This document shows, piece by piece, positions 19,224-28,243 of a stretch of 64,000 bases of DNA (position 1 is its first letter; each line of letters starts with the position of its first letter). The stretch is taken from NCBI RefSeq assembly GCF_001651805.1, contig NZ_CP015839.1:1922001-1986000 (forward strand), given 5' to 3'. Position numbers and translations under genes: made by a program. The stretch is from Marinobacterium aestuarii (GTDB lineage: Bacteria; Pseudomonadota; Gammaproteobacteria; Pseudomonadales; Balneatricaceae). The notes under the pieces were generated by a model, which saw only the letters and a list, made by a program, of their open reading frames with translations, was not told the origin of the DNA and did not search any database.

Positions 19224-19925
19224 TTAGATAGGCGGTCGCTGCAACCTGGGTTGTGGCGGCTGCAGGTCCGGCACCAGGCTGGCGATGGCATTGCGCCGGT
19301 GCAGCAGATAGAGGCGACCGTTGCGACTTAGCCCGAGCCAGTGCTCTGGCGCATCCAGCAGTTGCAGCAGCAGGCTCTTGCTGTCGATAGGGGCTGCGCT
19401 GGCTGATGCTGCGGCAGAGGCGTGTCTGGCGGGCTGCAGATCCTGCCACTGGTCATTGGCCAGCAGGCGGCTCAGATTGTGGCCATCCCAGATATTCGGC
19501 GTCTGCTGCAGCGGCCCAAGCAGCCCCAGGCGTGACGGTGAGCTGATATGCCGTTCGCGGGCAAAGTAGCGTCGCACACTGAGGTCGGTGTGTACGCCCA
19601 GCAGGGAGTTGTCCCGTACATTGCTGCGAAAGTCCAGCGTTTCCAGACCTTCGATGAGCGTGTCCAGGCGCCAGTTGCAGGCCTTGACCAGGGCCCAGGC
19701 GGGCTTCAGCGAGAAGCGCGAGCCGAGGCTGAATTTCACCGCTTCACGTCCGTCGCGCACAGTGCCATTCAGCTGCGTGATCTGCAGAAAACCCGTCTGA
19801 AAGTCCACCAGGCTTTCCGGGGTTTCAACAAAGCAATAGGGTGATTCGCGCTGGCACAGGCTGACCCAGTGATCACGGTGGTTGAGGGCGGGCAAAACTC
19901 GAATCAGCATGGGGCACGGGGTCAT
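19224..19925 (-). CDS. conserved-looking hypothetical protein
   Basis: 233 residues from an ATG at 19925, or 228 from the ATG at 19910 (MLIRVLPALNHRDHW). Neither has a clear Shine-Dalgarno element. I do not recognise the family. The first 150 residues look like a folded domain (SPYCFVETPESLVDFQTGFLQITQLNG; NSLLGVHTDLSVRRYFARERH; NIWDGHNLSRLLANDQWQDLQ). A low-complexity Ala/Ser linker follows (ASAAASASAAP), then a segment with LGLSRNGRLYLLHRRNAIASLVP. There is no signal peptide or membrane segment. It is convergent with mksB (26 bases between stops), so it is probably not part of that operon. It is the only credible long frame here. Confidence 0.6.
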   Translation of the reverse strand: MTPCPMLIRVLPALNHRDHWVSLCQRESPYCFVETPESLVDFQTGFLQITQLNGTVRDGREAVKFSLGSRFSLKPAWALVKACNWRLDTLIEGLETLDFRSNVRDNSLLGVHTDLSVRRYFARERHISSPSRLGLLGPLQQTPNIWDGHNLSRLLANDQWQDLQPARHASAAASASAAPIDSKSLLLQLLDAPEHWLGLSRNGRLYLLHRRNAIASLVPDLQPPQPRLQRPPI

Positions 19926-19967
19926 AAAAGTGATTGAAAAGTATATCGAAAAGCGAGAGATGCAACC

Positions 19968-20333
19968 ATGAAACTGTTAAACCGTGCGGCCTTTGCACTG
20001 TTACCGCGCCAGCCGTTTGCCGACTGGGTCAGCGCACTGCCCGCCGATACCGCCCAGGCGTCGGACCAGGACACCAGCCTCGCAGCGCTTCGGGCCGAGG
20101 GCACGCTCTATCTGATTGACGAAGTCTTCAGCGAAGAGGATTTTGCCGCCGCCCAATCGGATCACTGGCGCAAGATGTTCGAAAACGAGCTGTCGGCCTG
20201 GGATGAGTTTGCCGATCACTGGCCTGGGAATCTGAGTGCTGAGCTGTTTGACGCCTGGTTCGAACTGCAGCCGCAGCTGATGGCGATTGATCTGTCATCA
20301 AAGCCGCTTATGCTGGCACCGCTGCAGGACTAA
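19968..20333 (+). CDS. hypothetical acidic small protein
   Basis: 121 residues, acidic and Trp/Phe-rich (HWRKMFENELSAWDEFADHWPGNLSAELFDAWFELQPQLM). No signal peptide, no membrane segment and no motif I can name. It reads divergently from the 19224-19925 gene with only 42 bases between starts, so the two share a promoter region. The amino acid pattern (amphipathic helices, conserved-looking aromatic positions) looks like a genuine small cytosolic protein rather than a chance frame. Function unknown. Confidence 0.6.
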   Translation: MKLLNRAAFALLPRQPFADWVSALPADTAQASDQDTSLAALRAEGTLYLIDEVFSEEDFAAAQSDHWRKMFENELSAWDEFADHWPGNLSAELFDAWFELQPQLMAIDLSSKPLMLAPLQD

Positions 20334-20449
20334 ATGTAATTGTAAGGGCTAGCAGGCCCACAAGTTGCATATCCAAGGGTACATTCGCAGTATTGAGTGG
20401 CGTTCCCGTGCCGGGTTTCAATAGCCGCTCAGTGAAAGGGAGCCAAGGA

Positions 20450-21838
20450 ATGACCGAGCTTATTCAAGCGTTGCCAGTCGAGCCCGGGTTCAAATTGCAT
20501 CCGCTGCGCGAGTTGCTGTACGAAGAGCTGCATTCGCGGCCGTTTCAGCAGATTCAGGCGCCGGCCCGTGTTACACATCTGGCGGTGCTGTGCCCAGAGT
20601 CCGAGCGGGCACAGCAGTTTCGCCATCTGCAAACGCTGTGCGAGCAGCTCGATGCACCCGTACCTGAGCACGACAGCAGCTGTTTTCAGCAGGATTTCGG
20701 TTCGCTGCGGCTGCGGCGCGAAACCCATATGGAGTTCGTCGCCTACACCTTCATTCATCTCGATGCGACCAGCCCGAATGCCGCCTGCGACCAGCCCTTC
20801 GCGCGCACGGCGCTATCACTGTTGCCACCTGGCTGGCTGGATCAGCTGCATGGCAGTGTAGTGGGCGCTTTCCATGTCGCCTTCGAATACAGCGAGTTGG
20901 AAGGCAAGCAATTGCTGCCCCAGGCCAAGCGCAATTTTGAAGGCATGCGCCTGATTGGCAGTAGCCCGCAGCAGGGCGATGCCCATATATGGACCAGCTT
21001 TCGTCTGCACAGCGATGGTTTTGGGCGTTTTCTGGTGTATAACCGCGGCATGTCACCGAGCCAGCTTGGGCGACTCATGCAGCGCTTGCTGGAGATCGAG
21101 ACCTACCGCCTGCTGATGCTGCTTGGCATGCCGTTGGCGCGCAGCATAGCGCCGGCGCTGTCGCCCATGGACGAAGCTCTGGCTGATATTACCCAGCGTC
21201 TGGCCGGCAATTCGGACCTGGATGAAGCCGTTATCCTCGCCGAGCTGACCGCCATGGCGGCGCGGGTGGAAGATTTTCGGGCGCGTTCGACCTTTCGCTT
21301 CAGCGCCACGCGGGCGTACCATGAGCTGGTGCTCAAGCGCCTGGAAGAGCTGAATGAAGATGAGGTCTCAGGCCATCTGACCCTGACCGAATTCATCACC
21401 CGCCGGGTAACGCCGGCGGTACGCACCTGCGAAACCGTTGGGCGCAGGCTGGAGGACTTGTCCAGGCGCATCGATCGGGTATCGGACATGATGCGCACCC
21501 GGGTCGAACTGTCGATCCAGGGGCAAAACCGGGCCTTGCTGGCATCCATGGACAGGCGTTCGCGCATCCAGTTGATGATGCAGCATACCGTCGAGGGGTT
21601 GTCGGTGGCGGCGATCAGCTATTACAGCGTTGGCCTGCTCAAGCATATTATTACCGCCGCCTATGATGCCGGCGTGCCGGTCGACAAGGATATGGCGGTG
21701 GGGGTTTCAGTGCCGCTGGTACTCTTTAGCGTCTGGTTTGTGACACGGCGTATCCATAAACATTTTCATGAACTTGCCCGCGAGGAGCGCAGCGCGGAAG
21801 CGCAGCGCAAGACGGGCGTGAAGGCAGAGAAGACATGA
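20450..21838 (+). CDS. DUF3422 family membrane-anchored protein
   Basis: I start at ATG 20450, which follows AAGGGAG (20437-20443), giving 462 residues rather than the longer frame from 20393. The protein matches the DUF3422 family of proteobacterial proteins: N-terminal LHPLRELLYEELHSRPFQ, then RRETHMEFVAYTF and FSATRAYHELVLKRLEEL. A C-terminal membrane region follows (AAISYYSVGLLKHIITAAYDAG and MAVGVSVPLVLFSVWFV) with a basic cytosolic tail. The helical stretch RRLEDLSRRIDRVSDMMRTRVEL suggests coiled coil. Function is not established for the family. Its stop overlaps the start of the bolA-like gene (ATGA), so the two are co-translated. Confidence 0.85.
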   Translation: MTELIQALPVEPGFKLHPLRELLYEELHSRPFQQIQAPARVTHLAVLCPESERAQQFRHLQTLCEQLDAPVPEHDSSCFQQDFGSLRLRRETHMEFVAYTFIHLDATSPNAACDQPFARTALSLLPPGWLDQLHGSVVGAFHVAFEYSELEGKQLLPQAKRNFEGMRLIGSSPQQGDAHIWTSFRLHSDGFGRFLVYNRGMSPSQLGRLMQRLLEIETYRLLMLLGMPLARSIAPALSPMDEALADITQRLAGNSDLDEAVILAELTAMAARVEDFRARSTFRFSATRAYHELVLKRLEELNEDEVSGHLTLTEFITRRVTPAVRTCETVGRRLEDLSRRIDRVSDMMRTRVELSIQGQNRALLASMDRRSRIQLMMQHTVEGLSVAAISYYSVGLLKHIITAAYDAGVPVDKDMAVGVSVPLVLFSVWFVTRRIHKHFHELAREERSAEAQRKTGVKAEKT

Positions 21839-22146
21839 GTGTACAGGCGATAATTGAACACAAGCTCAACCAGGGGCTGAACATTGTGCAGCTGGATATC
21901 GAAAATGAAAGCCATATGCACTCGGGGCCGGCCACTGAGAGTCATTTCAAGCTGGTACTGGTGTCGGATGATTTTGCCGGCAAGCGCCTGGTACAACGCC
22001 ATCAGCTGATCTTTGGTTTGCTCAAGGACGAAATGAGCAACCCGATTCATGCGCTATCCATGCACCTCTATACGGCGGATGAATGGCGGGCGCGTCAGCA
22101 ACAGGCGCCGACGTCCCCCGAATGCCTTGGGGGTTCCAAAGGCTAG
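21835..22146 (+). CDS. bolA: BolA family protein with element-derived stop codon
   Basis: 103 residues. The BolA fold is clear: IIEHKLNQGLNIVQLDIENESHMH, then SHFKLVLVSDDFAGKRLVQRHQLIFGLLKDEM (helix-turn-helix-like region) and HALSMHLYTADEW. BolA proteins bind monothiol glutaredoxins and [2Fe-2S] clusters and affect cell shape and envelope genes. The gene overlaps the upstream DUF3422 gene by four bases. The TAG stop (22144-22146) is also the first three bases of the 18-base inverted repeat of the element at 22144-22310, so the last residues (PECLGGSKG) may have been altered by the insertion. BolA versus IbaG subtype is uncertain. Confidence 0.88.
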   Translation: MSVQAIIEHKLNQGLNIVQLDIENESHMHSGPATESHFKLVLVSDDFAGKRLVQRHQLIFGLLKDEMSNPIHALSMHLYTADEWRARQQQAPTSPECLGGSKG

Positions 22147-22310
22147 CAGCCTGTCGGACTTACCACTGATCTACTGCGGAAAAGCCGATTTTGGTCATTT
22201 TTCGTCCTCTTTTTCGTTAAATAGAACCACTATTTGCCTCAAAAGAGCTCAAAAACTGCCTCAAAACGGACTTTCCCTCGCTACGATCGGCCAAGTCCGA
22301 CAGGCTGCTA
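22144..22310. mobile_element. MITE-like 167-bp element with perfect 18-bp inverted ends
   Basis: TAGCAGCCTGTCGGACTT at 22144-22161 is repeated in perfect inversion at 22293-22310 (19 bases if the flanking C/G are counted). The interior is non-coding and T/A-rich on the left. No transposase is encoded and I cannot see a clear target-site duplication. It looks like a non-autonomous element or REP-type cassette inserted at the end of bolA. Confidence 0.75.
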
Positions 22311-22729
22311 GAGCATTTTCACAAAACACTTATCTGTCGATCGAGGTTGCTTTGAGTGCTGCCACCGAAACATCAGGGCGGCTCTTGTTCCCCCTTATGA
22401 AGCCGGCGAGCACTGAGGTCATTCGGCGATAAGGCCCGAAGGGGCGCAACAGGGACTGATGCGCCTGCGATGAGATACAGGGATGTACCGTCAGCGCAGC
22501 CCGTCGAATGATCTCAGAGCGCAGCGAATAGGCTTCATTGGGGCGTATTCTTCAAGGTGAAGAGCTTTGGTTACTTTCTTGGCAAGTAACGCGCCAGCAA
22601 GGCGCAACATGAGCCATCAAACCGCTCCGATACCTCAGTCTGCACAGGCTCTAACAGGGTCATCTTAATCTCGTCTCAACCATCGCAATGGGCCGATGTA
22701 AGATGAACGTGCTCTAGAGCAGCCAAGGG
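22311..22729. repeat. non-coding repeat-like region with imperfect inverted ends
   Basis: About 420 bases without a plausible gene. The left edge GGCTGCT-AGAGCA (22302-22314) and right edge TGCTCTAGAGCAGCC (22710-22724) are imperfect inverted repeats. Inside are a GTTACTT/AAGTAAC hairpin (22570-22590) of a type seen as scattered repeats in proteobacteria, and several GC-rich palindromic stretches. It probably consists of one or more non-autonomous repeats. Confidence 0.5.
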
Positions 22730-23137
22730 TCACCAGCTGTGGCCCTTGAACTTCCAGTCGATGGCATCGATGGTATCCGCCACCACCGTAATGCGGATTT
22801 CCTTGCCGGCGTCTATGTAGGTCCAGCGTTCGGCCGGGCTGCGGTAGTCGCAGTTGTTGCGATTGCGCCCCCGGCGCCAGTCATGCCGGTTGCTGCGTTC
22901 ACTAAAGCGGCGTCTGTCAGTGCTCCTGTAAGAAAAACGTTCATCGCAGCGATAGCCAATCTGACTCACCCACAGCGGCTGCCCCGCATGCTGCAGCAGG
23001 CGCACCACCGAGTCGCCATCGCGAAACAGTACGCCCCTGATATAGAGCTGATCGGCAGCCACCAAGCCGCTTGCCAGCAAGAGGCAAAGGCTCAGAAACA
23101 GGGTGCTCAGGCGTAGCGCAGCGGGAAATTTCATCAA
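22730..23137 (-). CDS. small exported DUF2845-like protein
   Basis: 135 residues with a clear Sec signal peptide (ALRLSTLFLSLCLLLASGLVAA, cleaved near residue 28), so periplasmic. The mature part begins DQLYIRGVLFRDGDSVVRLLQHAGQPLW, like the GDS...VxxxxGxP turn of DUF2845/BamE-type small envelope proteins. A basic low-complexity stretch rich in Arg, Asn and Asp follows (residues 75-98), then ERWTYIDAGKEIRITVVADTIDAIDWKF. Two Cys (64 and 96) may form a disulfide. Function unknown. It is a single-gene unit ending beside the repeat region. The family link is a resemblance, not a demonstrated match. Confidence 0.65.
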   Translation of the reverse strand: MMKFPAALRLSTLFLSLCLLLASGLVAADQLYIRGVLFRDGDSVVRLLQHAGQPLWVSQIGYRCDERFSYRSTDRRRFSERSNRHDWRRGRNRNNCDYRSPAERWTYIDAGKEIRITVVADTIDAIDWKFKGHSW

Positions 23138-23275
23138 GCAATGACTCGGTAGCAGTGACTATGGCTGTTGGAGTCTGTCCGTGCGCGATTGTTTCAGTAG
23201 ATTTCCAGGGCGGCTGCGGGAAGTGCTTTTAGGGGAGAGGTCTTTGGGGGAACGGCTGTTGCAATTAAAGCAGCC

Positions 23276-23304
23276 GCGCTGCGAACACAGGCTGTCCGCA
23301 GCGC
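23276..23304 (-). terminator. possible terminator stem-loop after aroA
   Basis: GCGCTGCG (23276-23283) and CGCAGCGC (23297-23304) form a perfect 8-bp stem with a 13-base loop, 24 bases beyond the aroA stop. Read leftward it is followed by GGCTGCTTTAATT, with no immediate T-run, so termination strength is uncertain. Confidence 0.4.
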
Positions 23305-23327
23305 TTGTCATTCAGTATCTATTGGCT

Positions 23328-24608
23328 TTAGCGTTGACACAGCGTCTCGAACAGTGAGAAGTATTCCGGGAAGGTCTTGGCAGTGCAGCCAGGGTCGTTA
23401 ATGGTGACAGGCGTATTGCTCAGGGCAACCAGGGAGAAGCACATCGCCATGCGGTGATCGTCGTAGGTGTCGATGGCCGCTTCCTGCAATCGCGCAGGTG
23501 GCGAAATCTCGATAAAGTCCTCACCCTCGACCACGCTGGCACCCACCTTGCGCAGCTCCGTTGCCATGGCGCTGAGGCGGTCGGTTTCCTTCACGCGCCA
23601 GTTGTAGATATTGCGAATGGCGGTCGGGCCTTTTGCAAACAGGGCTGTGGTGGCGATGGTCATGGCGGCATCGGGGATATGGTTCAGGTCCAGATCCACG
23701 CCTTTGAGTGTGCCCCGGGTCACTTCGATCCAGGTCGGGCCCCATGTCACGCTGGCACCCATCTGCTCGAGTACGTCGGCGAAGAGCTTGTCACCCTGTA
23801 CGCTGTCGCTGCCTACGCCGTGCACGCGAATAGTGCCGCCGGCAATGGCGGCGGCAGCGAGAAAGTAGGACGCCGAAGAGGCATCACCTTCCACCATGAT
23901 CGCGCCGGGCGAGCGGTAGCTCTGCTGTCCCTTGATATGAAAGCGCTGGTAGTTGTCGTTTTCGACGTCAATGCCGAAGCTGCGCATGGCGTGCAGGGTA
24001 ATGTCGATATAGGGCTTGGAGACCAGCTCACCGTCCATCTCGATGGTCAGGTCTCCTGCGGCCAGGGGGGCGACCATCAGCAGGGCGGTGAGGAACTGGC
24101 TGGAAATATTGCCGCGAATCTTCACCTGGCCGCCGGGGAGGCCGCGGGCATTGATCTTCAGCGGCGGATAGCCTTCATCCTTCAGGTAGCTGATGTCGGC
24201 GCCCAGGGTGCGCAGTGCATCGACCAGATCCCGGATCGGGCGTTCGTACATGCGCGGCTCGCCGGTCAGCAGGAACTCACCCTGGCCCAGGCACAGCGCC
24301 GCGGTCAGCGGGCGCATGGCGGTGCCGGCGTTGCCGAGAAACAGCTCGGCAGCCTGGCTCGAAAAGCTGCCGCCAATCCCTTCAACCGTACAGCTGCGAC
24401 GATCGTCTGACAGCTGATAGCGTACGCCCAGTTGCTTAAGGGCGGTGAGCATGTGGCGTATGTCGTCGCTGTCCAGCAGGTTGGTAATGCGAGTGCTGCC
24501 CTCGGCCAGGGCTGCCAGCAGCAAAATGCGGTTGGACAGGCTCTTGGATCCGGGAATCTGGACTTCGCCATCGACGCGGGTGACAGGTTGCAGGGTGATG
24601 CTTTCCAT
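23328..24608 (-). CDS. aroA: 3-phosphoshikimate 1-carboxyvinyltransferase (EPSP synthase)
   Basis: A 426-residue enzyme of aromatic amino acid synthesis that joins phosphoenolpyruvate to shikimate-3-phosphate. Class I features are clear: [26 protein letters not shown] (substrate-binding Lys/Ser/Arg), [19 protein letters not shown] (PEP loop, NAGTAMRP), [22 protein letters not shown] and [11 protein letters not shown]. Length matches the E. coli enzyme (427). It is transcribed alone and leftward, divergent from the ABC exporter gene, with 127 bases between starts. The NAGTAMRP glycine is intact, as in ordinary glyphosate-sensitive class I enzymes. Confidence 0.97.
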   Translation of the reverse strand: MESITLQPVTRVDGEVQIPGSKSLSNRILLLAALAEGSTRITNLLDSDDIRHMLTALKQLGVRYQLSDDRRSCTVEGIGGSFSSQAAELFLGNAGTAMRPLTAALCLGQGEFLLTGEPRMYERPIRDLVDALRTLGADISYLKDEGYPPLKINARGLPGGQVKIRGNISSQFLTALLMVAPLAAGDLTIEMDGELVSKPYIDITLHAMRSFGIDVENDNYQRFHIKGQQSYRSPGAIMVEGDASSASYFLAAAAIAGGTIRVHGVGSDSVQGDKLFADVLEQMGASVTWGPTWIEVTRGTLKGVDLDLNHIPDAAMTIATTALFAKGPTAIRNIYNWRVKETDRLSAMATELRKVGASVVEGEDFIEISPPARLQEAAIDTYDDHRMAMCFSLVALSNTPVTINDPGCTAKTFPEYFSLFETLCQR

Positions 24609-24735
24609 TGAATTCTCTTGTACAGGTTTGCGCAGGGCATATACGTTACTGTCTTGCCGGCGTCACGTCGAGTCCTGCGTGCGTTGCTTGGGGTGTTTGG
24701 CAGGGCTGAATTGGCTATGATGCCATGGATGAACG

Positions 24736-26535
24736 ATGAGGCAGACGGGTGGCATGGATACAGTGACATACCAATGGGGGCGTATTGCGCGCATTGCACT
24801 GGAGCATCGCCGCGAGCTGGTGCTGGCTAACCTGATTGCGTTGCTGGCCACCCTGGCCTCGGTGCCCTTGCCGCTGCTGATGCCACTGCTGGTCGATGAG
24901 GTGCTGCTCAACCAGCCGGGTCCGCTGATCAATCTGATCAATCCGCTGGTGCCCCAGAGCTGGCATGGGCCTGTGCTCTATATCATGGCCATTCTGCTGG
25001 TGACCGTGCTGCTGCGCGCTCTGGCGCTTTTGCTGGGGGTGTGGCAGGCGCGCCAGTTCACCCTGGTGTCCAAGGACATTATTTTTCGCATTCGCAGTGA
25101 CATGCTGGCGCGGCTGCAGCGCATATCGATGGCCGAATACGAAACCCGCGGCAGCGGGGCTGTGACCTCTCATTTCGTGACCGATATCGACACCCTGGAC
25201 AGGTTTATCGGCGGCTCGGTCAGCAAACTGCTGATAGCGCTGCTGTCGATTCTGGGCACCGCGGTGATTCTGTTGTGGATGCACTGGCAGCTGGCGCTGT
25301 TCATCCTGTTCCTGAATCCGCTGGTCATAGCGCTGACCATGGCGATTGGCAAGCAGGTGAAGCAGCTCAAGAAACACGAAAATGCGGCCTTTGAAGTCTT
25401 TCAGAATGCCCTGATAGAAACCCTGGACGGCATTCAGCAGATCCGCGCCTCCAACCGTGAGCGCTATTATCTGTCGCGCATGGTGGATGAGGCACGTCGG
25501 GTGCGGGATCATTCGGCCGCGTTTGAGTGGCGCAGTGATGCCGCGTCCCGCTTCAGCATGATGCTGTTTCTGGTGGGCTTTGATCTGTTTCGCGCCGTCT
25601 CCATGCTGATGGTGGTGTTCTCGGATCTGAGTGTCGGGCAGATGATCGCGGTTTTTGGCTATCTCTGGTTCATGATGGGGCCGGTGCAGGAAGTGCTCGG
25701 GGTGCAGTACGCCTTCTATGCCGCCAAGGCTGCGCTGGCGCGTATCAATGGCCTGCTGATGCTGCAGCAGGAGCCGCGTTACCCGCACCGCCGTGATCCC
25801 TTTGCCGGGCACAGAACGGTGTCCGTCAGCGTTGAAAATGTGCACTTTGGCTACGGGCCGGGACAGGATGTGCTCAATGGCATCAGCCTGACGGTGCCGG
25901 CGGGGCAAAAAATCGCCCTGGTGGGGGCCAGCGGTGGCGGCAAGTCGACCCTGGTGCAGGTGTTGCTCGGGCTTTATCCTGCAGGCACGGGCCGGATTCT
26001 GTATGGCGGCGTACCGCTCGAGGACATAGGGCTGGATCGGGTGCGCGATCGGGTTGCCACTGTGTTGCAACAACCGGCATTGTTTAATGGCACCGTGCGC
26101 AGCAACCTGTCCATGGGCCGGGGGTTCACTGATGCGCAGCTGTGGCAGGCGCTGGACATCGCCCAGCTGAGTGACTTTATCCTTGGGCTGGAACAGACAC
26201 TGGATACCCGCATCGGGCGTCAGGGCGTCAGGCTATCCGGTGGACAGCGCCAGCGCCTGGCGATTGCGCGCATGGTGCTGGCCGATCCCAGCGTCGTGAT
26301 TCTGGACGAGGCGACTTCGGCGCTGGATGCCCAGACCGAGGCGCGGCTGCATGAGGCATTGGGTCACTTTCTGGCCGGGCGCACCACCCTTATAGTGGCG
26401 CACCGCCTGAGCGCGGTGCGCCAGGCAGACCATGTCTATGTGTTCGAGGATGGCCGTATCGCCGAGGAGGGGCCCCACGAGGCGCTGCTGGATCGAAACG
26501 GCCTCTACGCAAGGCTCTACGGGCACTATCAGTAA
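24736..26535 (+). CDS. MsbA-like ABC exporter (membrane-ATPase fusion)
   Basis: A 599-residue half-transporter with six membrane helices (about 25-300) fused to an ATPase domain (about 355-599). Walker A is VGASGGGKST, signature LSGGQRQRLAIARM, Walker B VVILDEAT, and the H-loop is IVAHRLS. The membrane part resembles lipid or peptide exporters of the MsbA/LapB class (RLQRISMAEYETRGSGAVTSHFVTDIDTLD coupling region). The substrate cannot be assigned. The start could be ATG 24736 or ATG 24754 (MDTVTYQWG); neither has a strong Shine-Dalgarno element. A cardiolipin synthase-like gene begins 23 bases after its stop, so a phospholipid-related job is a fair guess. No C39 peptidase domain is present. 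Confidence 0.85.
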   Translation: MRQTGGMDTVTYQWGRIARIALEHRRELVLANLIALLATLASVPLPLLMPLLVDEVLLNQPGPLINLINPLVPQSWHGPVLYIMAILLVTVLLRALALLLGVWQARQFTLVSKDIIFRIRSDMLARLQRISMAEYETRGSGAVTSHFVTDIDTLDRFIGGSVSKLLIALLSILGTAVILLWMHWQLALFILFLNPLVIALTMAIGKQVKQLKKHENAAFEVFQNALIETLDGIQQIRASNRERYYLSRMVDEARRVRDHSAAFEWRSDAASRFSMMLFLVGFDLFRAVSMLMVVFSDLSVGQMIAVFGYLWFMMGPVQEVLGVQYAFYAAKAALARINGLLMLQQEPRYPHRRDPFAGHRTVSVSVENVHFGYGPGQDVLNGISLTVPAGQKIALVGASGGGKSTLVQVLLGLYPAGTGRILYGGVPLEDIGLDRVRDRVATVLQQPALFNGTVRSNLSMGRGFTDAQLWQALDIAQLSDFILGLEQTLDTRIGRQGVRLSGGQRQRLAIARMVLADPSVVILDEATSALDAQTEARLHEALGHFLAGRTTLIVAHRLSAVRQADHVYVFEDGRIAEEGPHEALLDRNGLYARLYGHYQ

Positions 26536-26558
26536 TCTAGGAAACCCTGGGGGAATGG

Positions 26559-27680
26559 ATGCAGTATCGCAGGCGTTTCAAATGGCGGGCAGGCAATGCG
26601 GTTGAGCTGATTGTCGACGGTGAGCAGTTCTTTCCGATCATGCTTGATTCGATTCGCCAGGCCAGTCACAGCGTGCTGATGGAGTTCTATCTGGTGTCTT
26701 CCGGCCAGATAATGGACAGGTTCATTATCGAGATGATTGCAGCTGCACGGCGCGGCCTGATGGTGCGCCTGATGATCGATGGCTTTGGTGGTCGCAAGCT
26801 GTCCGAGCCAGATCGCTTGCGGCTTGAGGCGGCGGGTGTGGTGATCCTGGTGTATAACCCGCTGAAATGGAGCAAGCTGACGCAGAATTTCGCCCGCGAT
26901 CATCGCAAGCTGATGATCGTGGATCAGACCCTGGCATTCATCGGCGGTACAGGTCTGACGGACGAGTATTGGCTGGCCGAGGAGGCGGGTTGCCCCTGGC
27001 ATGAGGTCATGCTGTCGCTGCGCGGCCCCGTGGTGTGTGATCTGATCGAGCTTTACAACGCCCTGTGGAAGCGCTGTACTGCGACGCGCCTGCCGCCAGG
27101 CAGTCTGGGGGCCGAGGTGGGGCCTGCGATGATGAAGGTCTGTACCACCGAAGGGCTCTATCAGCAGGGCATCAAGCTCAGCTTTTTGCAGCAGGTCAAT
27201 CAGTCCAGCGAACGCATCTGGCTGGCAACGGCCTACTTTATGCCCTCGCGTTCGCTGCGTCGGGCCCTGCGCCGGGCGGCGTTGCGCGGTGTCGATGTGC
27301 GGCTGATTCTGGCCGGTCCCTATACCGATCAGCCCTGGGTGTTCCATGCCTCCAAGCGGTATTATCAGCGCCTGCTCAGTGCCGGGGTGAAAATATTCGA
27401 GTATCAGCCCCGATTCCTGCATGCCAAGGTGGGGGTGGTGGATGACTGGAGCTCCATAGGTTCCTGCAACCTGGATCACTGGAACCTGCGCTGGAACCTG
27501 GAGGCCAATATCGAGATTCGCGAGCCGCGGTTTGTCGACCAGGTGACGGCCATGCTCAGTGCTGACGTGCAGCATTGCAGCGAAATAACCGAAAAAGCCT
27601 GGCATGCGCGTCCCTGGCATCGCAAAATCCGTGAGTATATCTGGTCATTGATCAGTCAGATTGTGTTGAGAATTCGATAA
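26559..27680 (+). CDS. ClsB-like cardiolipin synthase / PLD-type phosphatidyltransferase
   Basis: 373 residues with two HKD motifs of the phospholipase D superfamily: DHRKLMIVDQTLAFIGGTGLTDEYW and LHAKVGVVDDWSSIGSCNLDHWNL. Lengths and layout fit ClsB-type cardiolipin synthases, which lack the two N-terminal membrane helices of ClsA. It would make cardiolipin from phosphatidylglycerol, or transfer phosphatidyl groups, at the inner membrane. It probably forms an operon with the upstream ABC exporter (23-base gap) and the downstream lipoprotein gene. A different PLD-type phosphotransfer reaction cannot be excluded. Confidence 0.85.
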   Translation: MQYRRRFKWRAGNAVELIVDGEQFFPIMLDSIRQASHSVLMEFYLVSSGQIMDRFIIEMIAAARRGLMVRLMIDGFGGRKLSEPDRLRLEAAGVVILVYNPLKWSKLTQNFARDHRKLMIVDQTLAFIGGTGLTDEYWLAEEAGCPWHEVMLSLRGPVVCDLIELYNALWKRCTATRLPPGSLGAEVGPAMMKVCTTEGLYQQGIKLSFLQQVNQSSERIWLATAYFMPSRSLRRALRRAALRGVDVRLILAGPYTDQPWVFHASKRYYQRLLSAGVKIFEYQPRFLHAKVGVVDDWSSIGSCNLDHWNLRWNLEANIEIREPRFVDQVTAMLSADVQHCSEITEKAWHARPWHRKIREYIWSLISQIVLRIR

Positions 27681-27693
27681 TGAGGAAGTGACA

Positions 27694-28161
27694 ATGAAAT
27701 ACATATCAGGTTGTGCGGCGCTGGTGCTCGGTTCTGTGTTGCTGGCAGGCTGCGCTGGGCCCAGCCTGACCGGCACCACCTATTCACGCTCCGAAGCGCG
27801 CCAGGTGCATTACGTGCGTTATGGTGTGGTGGATTCGGTAACACCGGTGGTGATCGAAGGGCGTACCGACGGTGCCGTGGGTACCGGCGCCGGCGCCATT
27901 GTTGGCGGTATCGCAGGCAGCAATATTGGGGGTGGCAGCGGCCGCGCCGTGGGTGCCGTGATCGGTGCTGTGGCCGGCGGTGTACTGGGCAACAAGATTG
28001 AAGCGTCCGCCACCCGCAAGCAGGGGCAGGAAATTACCGTCCGTCTGGATAACGGTGAAACCCTGTCGCTGGTGCAGGAAGTCGATGGCGGCAAGTTCTT
28101 CCGCCCCGGTGAGCGTGTGCGTCTGCTGGAGTCCGCCGGCGCGACTCGCGTAGCCTATTAA
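27694..28161 (+). CDS. SlyB-like glycine-zipper outer membrane lipoprotein
   Basis: I start at ATG 27694 (GAGGAAG at 27682-27688), giving 155 residues. The signal peptide ends in the lipobox LLAGC (Cys about 20). The centre is a glycine zipper (GAVGTGAGAIVGGIAGSNIGGGSGRAVGAVIGAVAGGVLGNKIE), as in SlyB and other glycine-zipper 2TM lipoproteins. After it comes a small C-terminal domain (EITVRLDNGETLSLVQEVDGGKFFRPGERVRLLE) of the SlyB type. These proteins stabilise the outer membrane, often under PhoP or envelope stress control. It lies 13 bases after the cardiolipin synthase-like gene. Confidence 0.88.
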   Translation: MKYISGCAALVLGSVLLAGCAGPSLTGTTYSRSEARQVHYVRYGVVDSVTPVVIEGRTDGAVGTGAGAIVGGIAGSNIGGGSGRAVGAVIGAVAGGVLGNKIEASATRKQGQEITVRLDNGETLSLVQEVDGGKFFRPGERVRLLESAGATRVAY

Positions 28162-28243
28162 CCCTGACGGCTGCGCATTTTTCCGTCTTGTGGTGCGCAC
28201 CAGGTCATGGAATGAGACGCTGCAGATGAATGCGTTTTAGTGT

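Noticed and set aside
15871-19449. 1192-residue open frame on the minus strand
   Set aside because: Antisense to mksB, whose Walker A, signature and Walker B motifs are all on the plus strand. The minus translation is rich in Gln, His and Leu, typical of a shadow frame.
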